Position numbers and translations under genes: made by a program. A stretch of DNA of 46,555 nucleotides from Candidatus Methanomethylophilaceae archaeon (lineage in GTDB: Archaea; Thermoplasmatota; Thermoplasmata; Methanomassiliicoccales; Methanomethylophilaceae): the NCBI GenBank assembly GCA_017461225.1, contig JAFTYV010000021.1, positions 1 through 46,555 on the forward strand, given 5' to 3'. Positions 30,276-38,080 of this stretch are shown in pieces (position 1 is the first letter of the stretch; the number at the start of each line of letters is the position of its first letter). The notes below the pieces were generated by a model. That model did not search any database. It saw only the letters and a list, made by a program, of their open reading frames with translations, and was not told the origin of the DNA.

Positions 30276-30859
30276 TAATCACCAGGTTCAACAGGATCAA
30301 CACGGTGATTATCCCCGGGATGTACCTGTCCGTGGTCCACCTGGCCGACGGGGACGGTCCGGGCGAGAGCAGCATAGAGGTCGCCAACACCCTCCGTTCG
30401 GACAGGGACTCCCTCGATGCGTTCGCTATCGTCTCGGACGACCATGCACCGGAATCGATCCCCGGGATACACAGGCTCATATCCGACATCAAACCCCGCA
30501 CACTGGAATGCATACTGGTCACCGACGGCGTATCGCCTGGTCCCTTGGACGACCTGGTGGGCTCGGGTTACGTGGATTCCGTCATGTTCACGGTGAGGGG
30601 GCCGATGGCGGAGGGACTGCACGGATGCATGGACCTCATGAGACGCTACAACTACGATTTCTCGATCTCGGTGGACCTGGTCCCGGACATCTTCACGCCG
30701 GAGTCCCTCAGGGCCCTGGCGGAGGCCGCGCACGGATGCAGGGACATGGTGCTCAGGCGCATGGACTCCGGAGCGGGGATCCGCTCGTTCAAGAAGGATG
30801 AGCTCAGGTCCCTGACGGATGCCGTCAGGGGCACCGCCAGGAACCTGAGGCTCGTGTGA
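30272..30859 (+). CDS. Radical-SAM-like barrel protein without cluster cysteines (NrdG2-like)
   Basis: 195 residues. Its layout follows archaeal NrdG2-type radical SAM enzymes. The N-terminus (FNRINTVIIPGMYLSVVHLA) aligns with their 'SLIDYPGKISAVVFTAGC' region, followed later by LECILVTDGVSP, YVDSVMFTVRGP and YDFSISVDLVPD. The CxxxCxxC positions read G, G and S (in ADGDGPGESS), and the SAM-binding GGEP becomes SDDHA. It therefore cannot bind the usual cluster. It is probably a repurposed or regulatory barrel. It overlaps the CdhE-like gene by 4 bp. The alignment is by eye, so the fold assignment is moderate. Confidence 0.55.
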   Translation: MIITRFNRINTVIIPGMYLSVVHLADGDGPGESSIEVANTLRSDRDSLDAFAIVSDDHAPESIPGIHRLISDIKPRTLECILVTDGVSPGPLDDLVGSGYVDSVMFTVRGPMAEGLHGCMDLMRRYNYDFSISVDLVPDIFTPESLRALAEAAHGCRDMVLRRMDSGAGIRSFKKDELRSLTDAVRGTARNLRLV

Positions 30860-30861
30860 CC

Positions 30862-32253
30862 TCAAGCGAGGAAGTTCGACAGCACGGCGGAATCCGCCAC
30901 GTGCAGACCGCGGCTGCTGGTGTTGACGTACCTCTGGGGGACGTCCACCTCGTCGTTGAAACGCTCCACGACCCTGGGGTCCTTGGTGAACAGTCCGGCG
31001 GACTGTCCGCACTCCGTGTCCTGGATCTCGTCGAAGGCGTCGTCGAGCGTGGGAACGACCTTCACGTTGAGGATGGGCAGCCCCGAATCCATGTAGTTCA
31101 GGTCGTTCTCGTCATCAAGACCGGACACGACGATGGGGGAGACGTAGTTCCTGCCGGGGGCGTCCAGCACGGGAGCCGCCTTGGCGACCGTGTACGGGAG
31201 GTTCTCCATCGCCAGTTCCGCGAACCTCTTGCCGGCCTTCTCGCTGATGAGGGGTCCGGAGAACGTGGTGTCGTCGACGGGGTCCCCGATCACGAGGTCC
31301 TTCATGTACTCGGACAGGACCTCCATGAACTTCTTCTGGTCGTCCTGGGTGATGATGACCTTGGAGCAAGAGTGGATGCGCTGCCCGCTGTACGCGAACG
31401 CGGACGAGATGATGTCACGTACGGCCGCCTTCATGTCGGACGGCCTGTAGACGAGTGCGGGGTTCATCCCCTTGATCTCGTTGATGAAGCTGAGCTCGTC
31501 GTCCACCTGGAGGAACATGAGGTCCTCGAGCCTCTCCCCGGACCCGGACGCCACTATCCCGGTCACACGCATGTCGTTGGCGAGCTCCTCGGTGGAGGAG
31601 TCCTTGCGGTCCACCACCAGGTTGAGCACACCTCCGGGGAGACCGTACTTCTCGCAGAGGTCGTAGAACATGTACACGGGCACGGGGCAGTACTTGGACG
31701 GGTTCATGATGACCGTGTTGCCGGCGATCATCGCGCAGACCGCATGCCCGACGGGGGATGCGAAGGGGGAGTTGTGCGCGGACAGGATCGCCCACACGCC
31801 GACCGGCCTCTTCCTCCCCATCCCGGCCGCATCGGACAGCGCACCCTCGATGACCTCGATGAGACGGTCGACCTCCGCGTAGGCGTCCTCGCGTACCATG
31901 CCGGAGCTCACGGTGACCGCCGCGGCGTAGAACGACCTGCGGGCGACGAGCACCTTCAGGACCATCTCGAAGCACTTGACCCTCTCCTCGACGGGGGTGG
32001 CCGCCCATTCCCTCTGTGCCTTCACGGCTGCAGAGACGGCCTCGACCATTATGCCCTCCTCGGGCTCCTGGAAGATGCCGAACCTTATCGACTCGTCTAT
32101 GGGGCTCCATACGGGGAACTCGACACCGGAGGCGACCTTCATTCCACCGAAGTAACTCGGGTAGTCCTTCTTCTCCGCCTGGAGGACCATCATGATGTCC
32201 TTCTCGTACTGACGTCCCTCTTCGGTTGTCTGCAAATCGGTAATCTCTGCCAT
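30862..32253 (-). CDS. Aldehyde dehydrogenase-family protein lacking the catalytic cysteine
   Basis: 463 residues, closest to delta-1-pyrroline-5-carboxylate dehydrogenases. The general-base region is kept (EIKGMNPALV, in place of ELGGKNPA), as is a coenzyme-binding region (ILSAHNSPFASPVG, SGSGERL). At the active site GQKCSACSR-type enzymes have the nucleophilic Cys. Here the sequence is GQRIHSCSK, so the nucleophile is Ile and only the second Cys remains. It may be inactive, or use another chemistry. ATG 32253 (MAEITDLQTTEEG) is the start, although the frame is open further upstream into a tRNA. It converges on the Cdh-like operon. Confidence 0.85.
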   Translation of the reverse strand: MAEITDLQTTEEGRQYEKDIMMVLQAEKKDYPSYFGGMKVASGVEFPVWSPIDESIRFGIFQEPEEGIMVEAVSAAVKAQREWAATPVEERVKCFEMVLKVLVARRSFYAAAVTVSSGMVREDAYAEVDRLIEVIEGALSDAAGMGRKRPVGVWAILSAHNSPFASPVGHAVCAMIAGNTVIMNPSKYCPVPVYMFYDLCEKYGLPGGVLNLVVDRKDSSTEELANDMRVTGIVASGSGERLEDLMFLQVDDELSFINEIKGMNPALVYRPSDMKAAVRDIISSAFAYSGQRIHSCSKVIITQDDQKKFMEVLSEYMKDLVIGDPVDDTTFSGPLISEKAGKRFAELAMENLPYTVAKAAPVLDAPGRNYVSPIVVSGLDDENDLNYMDSGLPILNVKVVPTLDDAFDEIQDTECGQSAGLFTKDPRVVERFNDEVDVPQRYVNTSSRGLHVADSAVLSNFLA

Positions 32254-32329
32254 GATGGTGACGTGTATGCACGGTGCCCAGTTAAGCGTTTGCGGACGCA
32301 CAGGGTGCACCGCGATGAGAATGTGAGAA

Positions 32330-32405
32330 TGGTGGACCCGGCCGGATTTGAACCGGCGAGCTTCGCCGTGTGAAGGCGACGTCATAACCCCTAGACCACG
32401 AGTCC
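32330..32405 (-). tRNA. tRNA-Val (anticodon CAC)
   Basis: Minus strand, 73 nt plus an encoded CCA (32330-32332). The acceptor stem is GGACTCG / CGGGTCC with one G-T pair and discriminator A. The anticodon arm TCGCC-TTCACAC-GGCGA gives CAC, and the T-arm is GCCGG-TTCAAAT-CCGGC. A TATA element, ATTAAATATCC (minus strand, near 32427-32437), lies upstream. It is closely related to the next tRNA-Val gene. Confidence 0.96.
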
Positions 32406-32487
32406 GCAGACACCCCACATCATTAATGGATATTTAATCGTATTGCGGGAAACGGCCGACATGGTCGTAGACGGTGTTGGAGAAGCA

Positions 32488-32563
32488 TGGTGGACCCGGC
32501 CGGATTTGAACCAGCGACCTTCGCCTTGTAAGGGCGACGTCATAACCCCTAGACCACGGGTCC
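32488..32563 (-). tRNA. tRNA-Val (anticodon UAC)
   Basis: Minus strand, 73 nt plus encoded CCA (32488-32490). The acceptor stem is GGACCCG / CGGGTCC. The anticodon arm TCGCC-CTTACAA-GGCGA gives TAC, and the T-arm is GCTGG-TTCAAAT-CCGGC with one G-T pair. A TATA element, TTTTTATAGG (minus strand, near 32587-32595), is well placed. Together with the CAC gene it can read most Val codons. Confidence 0.96.
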
Positions 32564-32662
32564 TTGGGCCCTCTAACGGTGCCTACCTATAAAAAGATGC
32601 ATACCTCCGCGCCCCTCCGCCCTCAATGGGTTAAAATATCTGCACCACCATGTCGGAGCACT

Positions 32663-32734
32663 GCGATTGTAGTCCAGCGGTTAGGACGGGGGCTTCCCAA
32701 GCCTCTGACCCGGGTTCGAATCCCGGCAGTCGCA
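32663..32734 (+). tRNA. tRNA-Gly (anticodon CCC)
   Basis: Plus strand, 72 nt. The acceptor stem is GCGATTG / CAGTCGC with discriminator A. The anticodon arm GGGGC-TTCCCAA-GCCTC gives CCC, and the T-arm is CCGGG-TTCGAAT-CCCGG. The 3' CCA is not encoded. The TATA element TTAAAATATC (32631-32640) lies upstream. Confidence 0.96.
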
Positions 32735-32804
32735 CTTCTACACCCCCTACCATCCACGTCGTGCACTCTAAAGTGTTTTTTACCTCGAACACCTATGCGG
32801 TCGC

Positions 32805-33860
32805 ATGGATATGCTGGAGATAGATGGTTCAAGGGGCGAGGGGGGAGGACAGATGGTCCGCACATCCGTTGCCATGGCCACGGTCACCGGCATCACGACC
32901 CGCCTCACCCGCATCAGGGAGAACAGACCGACCAACGGGCTCTCCAAACAGCACTGCGCCGCTGTGAACGCGGTGGCGGAGATGGCGGGATCGCAGGTCA
33001 CCGGGAACACGATAGGTTCCCGTGAACTCCTTTTCGAACCTGGATCGGAGCAGGTGTACGACATCCAGATGAACATCGGCACCGCGGGCAGCATCAGCCT
33101 CGTCCTTCAGGCCATGCTGCTGGCCGCGAGGAACCACAGGAAGAGGCTGACCGTGGACATAAGCGGGGGGACCAACGTCATGTGGGCCCCGCCCATCGAC
33201 TCGTACCAGCAGCTCCTCTTCCCCCTGATGGACAAGATGGGCATACACGCCGACGCAAGGATCATAGAGCGCGGGTTCTACCCCCAGGGCGGCGGCCGCG
33301 TCATGGCCACCCTCGACCCCATAGGCGAGATACAGCCCCTCGACGTGGACGACCTCGGCGAGCTGATCGGGATCAAGGGGGTGTGCTTCAGCCAGAGGCT
33401 CCCGGAGTGGATAACGAAGGACATCATCAGGAGCTGCAGCGACACCCTCGCACCCGTGGCGGACGTCGAGTTCGACGTCCAGAGGACCGACGGCGACTCA
33501 CGTGGGGCCGGCGTGGTCCTTGTGGCGGAGTTCGAGAACGGCATGCTGGGCAGCAACGCGCTGACCTCCCGCGGGCATCCGGCCGACAAGGCCGGGGAGG
33601 ATGCCGCCAACGACCTCCTCAGGGAGATGACCAGCGGTGCGACGATGGACGTCCACACCGCCGACCAGCTCCTCCCGTACATGGCCATGGCCGTCGGCAG
33701 GAGCGGGTTCACCGTCTCGAGGATCAGCAAGCACCTCCTGAGCCAGATGGACACCCTGGAGTCGTTCCTGGATGTGAAGTTCGGGGTCGAGAGGAGGGAG
33801 AACGTCTACAGGTTCACAGTCACACCAGGTGAGAGCAATGAGGCCATTCATCCACGTTAA
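32805..33860 (+). CDS. rtcA: RNA 3'-terminal phosphate cyclase
   Basis: 351 residues. It begins with IDGSRGEGGGQMVRTS, the RtcA signature. Further motifs are RENRPTNGLSKQHCAAV, GTAGSISLVLQAML, RGFYPQGGGRV and SRGHPADKAGEDAA. The nucleophilic His is in DVHTADQLLPYMA near residue 285. The enzyme makes 2',3'-cyclic phosphate ends on RNA using ATP. A TATA-like GTTTTTTACC near 32773-32782 suggests a leaderless start at 32805, or at the second ATG, 32811. Its 3' end overlaps the reductase gene by 23 bp. Confidence 0.96.
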   Translation: MDMLEIDGSRGEGGGQMVRTSVAMATVTGITTRLTRIRENRPTNGLSKQHCAAVNAVAEMAGSQVTGNTIGSRELLFEPGSEQVYDIQMNIGTAGSISLVLQAMLLAARNHRKRLTVDISGGTNVMWAPPIDSYQQLLFPLMDKMGIHADARIIERGFYPQGGGRVMATLDPIGEIQPLDVDDLGELIGIKGVCFSQRLPEWITKDIIRSCSDTLAPVADVEFDVQRTDGDSRGAGVVLVAEFENGMLGSNALTSRGHPADKAGEDAANDLLREMTSGATMDVHTADQLLPYMAMAVGRSGFTVSRISKHLLSQMDTLESFLDVKFGVERRENVYRFTVTPGESNEAIHPR

Positions 33861-34467
33861 CTGCGCGATGTCCGCCGACGGGAAGATCGCGGGTGCGGAC
33901 CGCACCCAGATCAGGATATCCTCCGACGAGGACAAGACGCGCGTCAAGACCATCAGGAAGAAGTACGACGCGATCCTCGTCGGGGTGGGGACCGTCCTGG
34001 CGGACGACCCGCACCTGACATCGAAGGACGGGGACTACGACACCAACCCGATACGCATCGTCCTGGACCCCCACGGGAGGACCCCGGACGAGGCCCAGGT
34101 TCTGGACGAGAGGGCACCCACGGTCATGGTCACGCTGGAGGACTGCGACAGGGAGTGGGACTGCGAGGAGATCATCCGTGCGGGACACGGCAGGATCGAC
34201 CTCGAGGCCGTCCTGGAGGAGCTCGCGGACTTCGGTATCGAGAACGTCCTCGTCGAGGGTGGGGGCAGGACCATCGCATCGTTCTTCGAGGCCCGCCTGG
34301 TCGACCGCTACAGCGTCTTCGTCGGGGGACTCGTGATAGGGGGCTCCGATGCACCCACGCCCTGCGATGGCGACGGATGGGTCTCGGAGGGGGGCCTGAG
34401 GCTGGAGCTCCGCGACTGCGAGGTGCTCGGCAACGGGGCCCTGCTCACGTTCGAGCCACGTTACTGA
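33838..34467 (+). CDS. arfC: 2,5-Diamino-6-ribosylamino-pyrimidinone 5'-phosphate reductase (RibD C-terminal type)
   Basis: About 209 residues of the RibD C-terminal/dihydrofolate-reductase-like fold. Motifs are FIHVNCAMSADGKIAG at the N-terminus, KYDAILVGVGTVLADDP, and ENVLVEGGGRTIASFF. In archaea this protein, ArfC, reduces the ribose of the riboflavin/F420 pathway intermediate with NAD(P)H. GTG 33829 is also in frame. ATG 33838 is preferred, because AGGTGAG lies just before it. The gene overlaps rtcA, and its 3' end overlaps the convergent regulator gene by 7 bp. Confidence 0.9.
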   Translation: MRPFIHVNCAMSADGKIAGADRTQIRISSDEDKTRVKTIRKKYDAILVGVGTVLADDPHLTSKDGDYDTNPIRIVLDPHGRTPDEAQVLDERAPTVMVTLEDCDREWDCEEIIRAGHGRIDLEAVLEELADFGIENVLVEGGGRTIASFFEARLVDRYSVFVGGLVIGGSDAPTPCDGDGWVSEGGLRLELRDCEVLGNGALLTFEPRY

Positions 34468-35216
34468 CCCTCGGACCTCACCGGCTCCAGGATGAAGCGG
34501 TAGTAGTTGTGGTCGGTGCCGAAGACCTCGCTGCTCACCACCTCGTACTCCCTGCCGGAGTAGTCCTCCAGGACCTTGGAGAAGAAACCCGCCGCATAGC
34601 TGCCAAGTGCCAGCTCGGAACCCTCTGTGAACGGCATATCGTCCTTGATTATCACGGTCAGGGGCTTGAGCGAGAACACGCTGGCATCGGTGATCCCCAT
34701 CCTGCGGTAGTAGTCGCGGGCGTTCGCCACCGTGTCCTCGAGCGTCTCACCGGAGAGGCTTCCGTTGAGGGCCATCGCGTGCAGCCTGCCCAGGATGCTC
34801 GCCATGGGGCCTGCTGACAGGCCCATCCCATCGAAACCGAGGAAGATGAACCGGGGCAGCATGCGGCACACACCCTCCGGATCCTGTGCCACCTCGGAGA
34901 GCATCCTGAACGCGAGGTCGATGGATTCGTCGGACGGGGGCTTCGAATGTGCGAGCCTCACCGATACCAGCGAGTACACCTTGCGGCGGTTGTCATCCGG
35001 ATCGTCATGGGATGTTATGAGCCCCTCCGACACCATCTTGTCCAGGTGGACGGACAGGGTGGACTGCGCCTTGCCGGTGATGTGCGACAGGTCCGTCAGG
35101 GACAGCTTCTTGTCGTGCAACTCGATCAGGATGCGCCTCCTGACCTCGTTGGATACCTGGATGATCCCGTTCTTGGTGTAGTACATGTCGAAATCGGTAA
35201 TCGGACCGTCGTTCAA
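34461..35216 (-). CDS. ArsR-like winged-helix regulator with a V4R-like C-terminal domain
   Basis: 251 residues. The N-terminal winged helix is EVRRRILIELHDKKLSLTDLSHITGKAQSTLSVHLDKMVSEGLI, the ArsR type. The C-terminal region, with AAGFFSKVLEDYSGREYEVV and FGTDHNYYRFILEP, resembles a V4R/4-vinyl-reductase small-molecule domain, but the two conserved cysteines of that domain are replaced. It probably senses a small ligand and represses nearby genes such as mtnA, which diverges from it. The start is TTG 35216, near a minus-strand TATA box at 35245-35252. Confidence 0.8.
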   Translation of the reverse strand: MNDGPITDFDMYYTKNGIIQVSNEVRRRILIELHDKKLSLTDLSHITGKAQSTLSVHLDKMVSEGLITSHDDPDDNRRKVYSLVSVRLAHSKPPSDESIDLAFRMLSEVAQDPEGVCRMLPRFIFLGFDGMGLSAGPMASILGRLHAMALNGSLSGETLEDTVANARDYYRRMGITDASVFSLKPLTVIIKDDMPFTEGSELALGSYAAGFFSKVLEDYSGREYEVVSSEVFGTDHNYYRFILEPVRSEGQ

Positions 35217-35244
35217 TTCAATCGGTCATCCAGTCCGGGCCGGA

Positions 35245-35252
35245 GTTATATC
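35245..35252 (-). promoter_or_regulatory. TATA element for the ArsR-like gene
   Basis: GATATAAC on the minus strand predicts a transcript start close to 35220, just before the TTG at 35216. Confidence 0.5.
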
Positions 35253-35323
35253 TGTATCCCCCCTCCGACCGCAGATGCTTCGGAAAAACGGAAGCAGTTT
35301 GCGACCCCGCGACCTGCACCACA

Positions 35324-35334
35324 TTTTATTATAA
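35324..35334 (+). promoter_or_regulatory. TATA element of the mtnA operon
   Basis: TTTTATTATAA predicts a transcript start near 35355, just before the mtnA ATG at 35362. The divergent ArsR-like gene starts 146 bp away. Confidence 0.6.
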
Positions 35335-35361
35335 CAGGGGGATACGGCCGACGGTGCTGAA

Positions 35362-36360
35362 ATGAAGGCAACGATCGATGGCAGGGAATGTGAGATCAGA
35401 GCGGTCTGGTTCGAGGACGGCAGGGTCCGCATGATAGATCAGAGGCAACTGCCCGCACGCATAGTGATCGTGGATTTCGACGACCACCTGGACATCGCCG
35501 AGGCCATAAGGAACATGACGACCCGCGGTGCACCGTCGATCGGTGCCACCGCCGCATACGGCATGTGCATGGCCGCACTCAACGGATGCGACCTGGAGAG
35601 GGCCGCATCGGACCTCAAGGCGGCGAGACCCACCGCCAACGACCTGTTCTACGCGGTGGACCACATGGTGGAGGCCCTCGGCGACGGTGCGGACCCCGTG
35701 GAGGCCGCCGACGGGTACGCCCAGATGATGGTGGACAAATGCACCATGATCGGGGAGTACGGTGCGGAGCTCATCTCGGACGGGATGAGGATCATGACCC
35801 ACTGCAACGCCGGGGCGCTGGCCACCGTCGACGTGGGGACCGCGCTCGCCCCGATGAGGAGGGCATGGGCGCAGGGCAAGCGCTTCTTCGTGTACGCATC
35901 CGAGACCAGACCCCGCCTGCAGGGGATGCAGCTCACGGCATGGGAACTCAACCAGGAGGGGATAGACCATGCCATCATACCTGACGGCGCCTCCGCGTAC
36001 TACATGTCCCAGGGAGTGGACATGATCATAACCGGCGCGGACAGGATAGCGGAGAACGGGGACTTCGCCAACAAGATAGGCACGTTCGACAAGGCCATCG
36101 TCGCGAAGCACCTCGGGATCCCGTTCTACGTCGCCGCCCCCGTGTCGACGTTCGACTTCGACACCGGGACAGGGGAGGACATCGTCATCGAGCAGAGGTC
36201 GGAGGAGGAGGTCACCATGGTGGGGGACACGAGGATCGCCCCCGTGGGATCCAAGGCGCTGAACCCCGCGTTCGACGTGACGCCGGCGGAACTCGTCACA
36301 GCGTTCATCACCGAGATGGGGATCCTGAGGCCGGACGAGATACACAGGGTGAGGCAGTGA
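35362..36360 (+). CDS. mtnA: Methylthioribose-1-phosphate isomerase
   Basis: 332 residues. Motifs are RNMTTRGAPSIGATAAYGM, the catalytic Cys in MTHCNAGALATVD and the catalytic Asp in TGADRIAENGDFANKIGT. The enzyme isomerises methylthioribose-1-phosphate to methylthioribulose-1-phosphate in methylthioadenosine salvage. The eIF2B-related and ribose-1,5-bisphosphate isomerase families are related, but those motifs favour MtnA. The class II aldolase gene overlaps its stop codon, which suggests the DHAP-shunt form of the pathway. Confidence 0.93.
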   Translation: MKATIDGRECEIRAVWFEDGRVRMIDQRQLPARIVIVDFDDHLDIAEAIRNMTTRGAPSIGATAAYGMCMAALNGCDLERAASDLKAARPTANDLFYAVDHMVEALGDGADPVEAADGYAQMMVDKCTMIGEYGAELISDGMRIMTHCNAGALATVDVGTALAPMRRAWAQGKRFFVYASETRPRLQGMQLTAWELNQEGIDHAIIPDGASAYYMSQGVDMIITGADRIAENGDFANKIGTFDKAIVAKHLGIPFYVAAPVSTFDFDTGTGEDIVIEQRSEEEVTMVGDTRIAPVGSKALNPAFDVTPAELVTAFITEMGILRPDEIHRVRQ

Positions 36361-36962
36361 ACGAGTCGTACGCCCGCAGGGCCCTCAGGGACGTCTGCAG
36401 GATGCTCTACGACCGCGGCCTCACGGTGTCGGCCGGCGGGAACATGAGCGTGAAGGTCGGGGACTCCGAGATCCTGATCACCCCCTCGGGCAGGAACAAG
36501 GGCCTGCTCGAACCGGAGGACATGGTCCTACTGGGGATGGACGGATCGGTCCTGTCTGAGGGCAGGCCATCCATCGAACACAGGTTCCACCTCGCACTGT
36601 ACAACCTCAACCCCGACACCGGGGCCGTGGTCCACTGCCACCCCCTGCACTGCACGACACTCGCCGTTCGCGGGGAGGGGATGAGGTGCAACCTCACACC
36701 GGAAGGCGTCCTGCTGCTCGGGGAGGTCCCGATGATCGGGTACTACACCCCCGGGTCCCAGGAACTGGTCGATGCCGTCTCCGCACACCACGGCGCCCGC
36801 GCCATGCTCATGGAGAGGCACGGCGCCCTCACGCAGGGGAGGAGCCTCGAGGAGGCGTACAACAGGATGGAGGAACTGGAGTTCCAGGCGAGGCTGCAGC
36901 TGCTGGCCGGGGACGTGTCCGACCTCCCGGCCGACGAGATAAAGAGACTATCGGAGATGTGA
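36357..36962 (+). CDS. Class II aldolase (FucA/Ald2-like)
   Basis: 201 residues. Zinc ligands are seen in VHCHPLHCTT and ERHGALTQG, with the catalytic-type Glu in SIEHRFHLALY. An N-terminal TVSAGGNMSVKV and ITPSG are typical of fuculose-1-phosphate aldolase-type enzymes. Together with MtnA it probably cleaves methylthioribulose-1-phosphate to DHAP and an aldehyde, the DHAP shunt. A different role in lactaldehyde or other sugar-phosphate metabolism is possible. The start GTG 36357 overlaps the mtnA stop. Confidence 0.9.
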   Translation: MNESYARRALRDVCRMLYDRGLTVSAGGNMSVKVGDSEILITPSGRNKGLLEPEDMVLLGMDGSVLSEGRPSIEHRFHLALYNLNPDTGAVVHCHPLHCTTLAVRGEGMRCNLTPEGVLLLGEVPMIGYYTPGSQELVDAVSAHHGARAMLMERHGALTQGRSLEEAYNRMEELEFQARLQLLAGDVSDLPADEIKRLSEM

Positions 36963-36964
36963 TC

Positions 36965-38050
36965 ATGACCATCCTTGTCACGAAATGGTTCGGTGTCTTC
37001 CTTTGCGACGAGAAGTCCGGGAGGATCATCGACAAGAGACTAATGCCCAAGGACCCCGCCGCCGTCGCGGAACTGCTCGCATCGGTGCAGAGGGGTTCCC
37101 TCCTGGACGCCGAAAGGGAGCTCGCATCACAGGTCGAGGGCAGACTGGCGGTGTCCGACCGCAGACAGTCCGAGCTGGGGAAGCCGGAGCTGTTCGACTC
37201 ATCGTTCATAACACCGCAGAAGTACGGTTTCGACGACGCGTTCATGCACGAGGCCATGATGGGTCTCGGGAAGCTGAGGACCTCCGAGCCCGTCCCCCGC
37301 GACAGGAACCTGGTCCAGGCCATCAGGAACCTAGACGACCAGATCGCCACCATAAACCTCTACAACGAGCGCCTGCACGAATGGTACGGGATGCACTTCC
37401 CCGAGTTGGCGGACTACGCCCACGACTCCCGCTACGCCGACCTGGTCTCCAGGTACGGCGAGAGGGATGCGATAATCGAGGAGCTGGGGATCGACATCCA
37501 GTCCATAGGTTCGGATTTCGAACCCGACGACATGCGCGCGGTCATGGACCTCGCCGACACCCTGTACCGCCTCTACGACGACAGGGAGCGCACCGAGGCC
37601 TACATCCAGGGCATCGTCGAGGAGACCTGCCCCAACATGTGCGCACTCCTGGGGGGCGCCCTGGCCGCCAGGATGATCTCCCTTGCCGGGGGACTGGAGA
37701 GGCTGTCCACGCTGCCATCGTCCACGGTGCAGCTCCTCGGAGCGGAGAAGGCGATGTTCCGCCACCTCAAGTCCGGGAAGAGGCCCCCGAAGCACGGGGT
37801 GATATTCCAGCATCCCGACATCCACAGGGCACCGTACTGGCAGAGGGGGAACATCGCACGTGCGCTGGCGGGCAAGGTGCTCATCGCCGCCAAGGTGGAC
37901 CAGCACCACGGCGAGTTCCGCGGGGACCTCCTCAACGAGGAGTTCCAGGCGAGGGTCGAGGACATCAGGAGGAGGTACCCGGACCCCCCGAAGAAACCCC
38001 AGAGGAAGGGGAAGCCAGGCAACAGGAAGGGACGCAAACCCAGACACTGA
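36965..38050 (+). CDS. nop5: C/D box snoRNP scaffold protein Nop5 (Nop56/58)
   Basis: 361 residues. The archaeal Nop5 scaffold holds L7Ae, fibrillarin and C/D guide RNA for 2'-O-methylation of rRNA and tRNA. The N-terminal fibrillarin-binding domain is followed by a coiled coil. The Nop domain has ETCPNMCALLGGALAARMISLAGGLERLSTLP and STVQLLGAEKAMFRHL, then KHGVIFQHPDI and a basic C-terminal tail (PKKPQRKGKPGNRKGRKPRH). The start ATG 36965 follows GTGATC, a perfect archaeal ribosome-binding site. Unusually, no fibrillarin gene is next to it. Confidence 0.96.
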   Translation: MTILVTKWFGVFLCDEKSGRIIDKRLMPKDPAAVAELLASVQRGSLLDAERELASQVEGRLAVSDRRQSELGKPELFDSSFITPQKYGFDDAFMHEAMMGLGKLRTSEPVPRDRNLVQAIRNLDDQIATINLYNERLHEWYGMHFPELADYAHDSRYADLVSRYGERDAIIEELGIDIQSIGSDFEPDDMRAVMDLADTLYRLYDDRERTEAYIQGIVEETCPNMCALLGGALAARMISLAGGLERLSTLPSSTVQLLGAEKAMFRHLKSGKRPPKHGVIFQHPDIHRAPYWQRGNIARALAGKVLIAAKVDQHHGEFRGDLLNEEFQARVEDIRRRYPDPPKKPQRKGKPGNRKGRKPRH

Positions 38051-38055
38051 ACGGT

Positions 38056-38070
38056 CGCGGCGGGGCCGCG
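38056..38070 (+). terminator. GC-rich hairpin after nop5
   Basis: CGCGGC-GGG-GCCGCG is a perfect 6-bp stem with a 3-nt loop, 5 bp after the nop5 stop codon. It is not followed by a strong T-tract, so its role as a terminator is plausible rather than sure. Confidence 0.45.
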
Positions 38071-38080
38071 GCGGGAAACC

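Noticed and set aside
32254-32418. N-terminal extension of the aldehyde dehydrogenase homologue
   Set aside because: It runs through the tRNA-Val gene and has no homology. ATG 32253 is the first plausible start.
35362-36360. eIF2B-like subunit or ribose-1,5-bisphosphate isomerase in place of MtnA
   Set aside because: The catalytic Cys (THCNAG) and Asp (TGADRIAENGD) regions and the partner aldolase favour MtnA.
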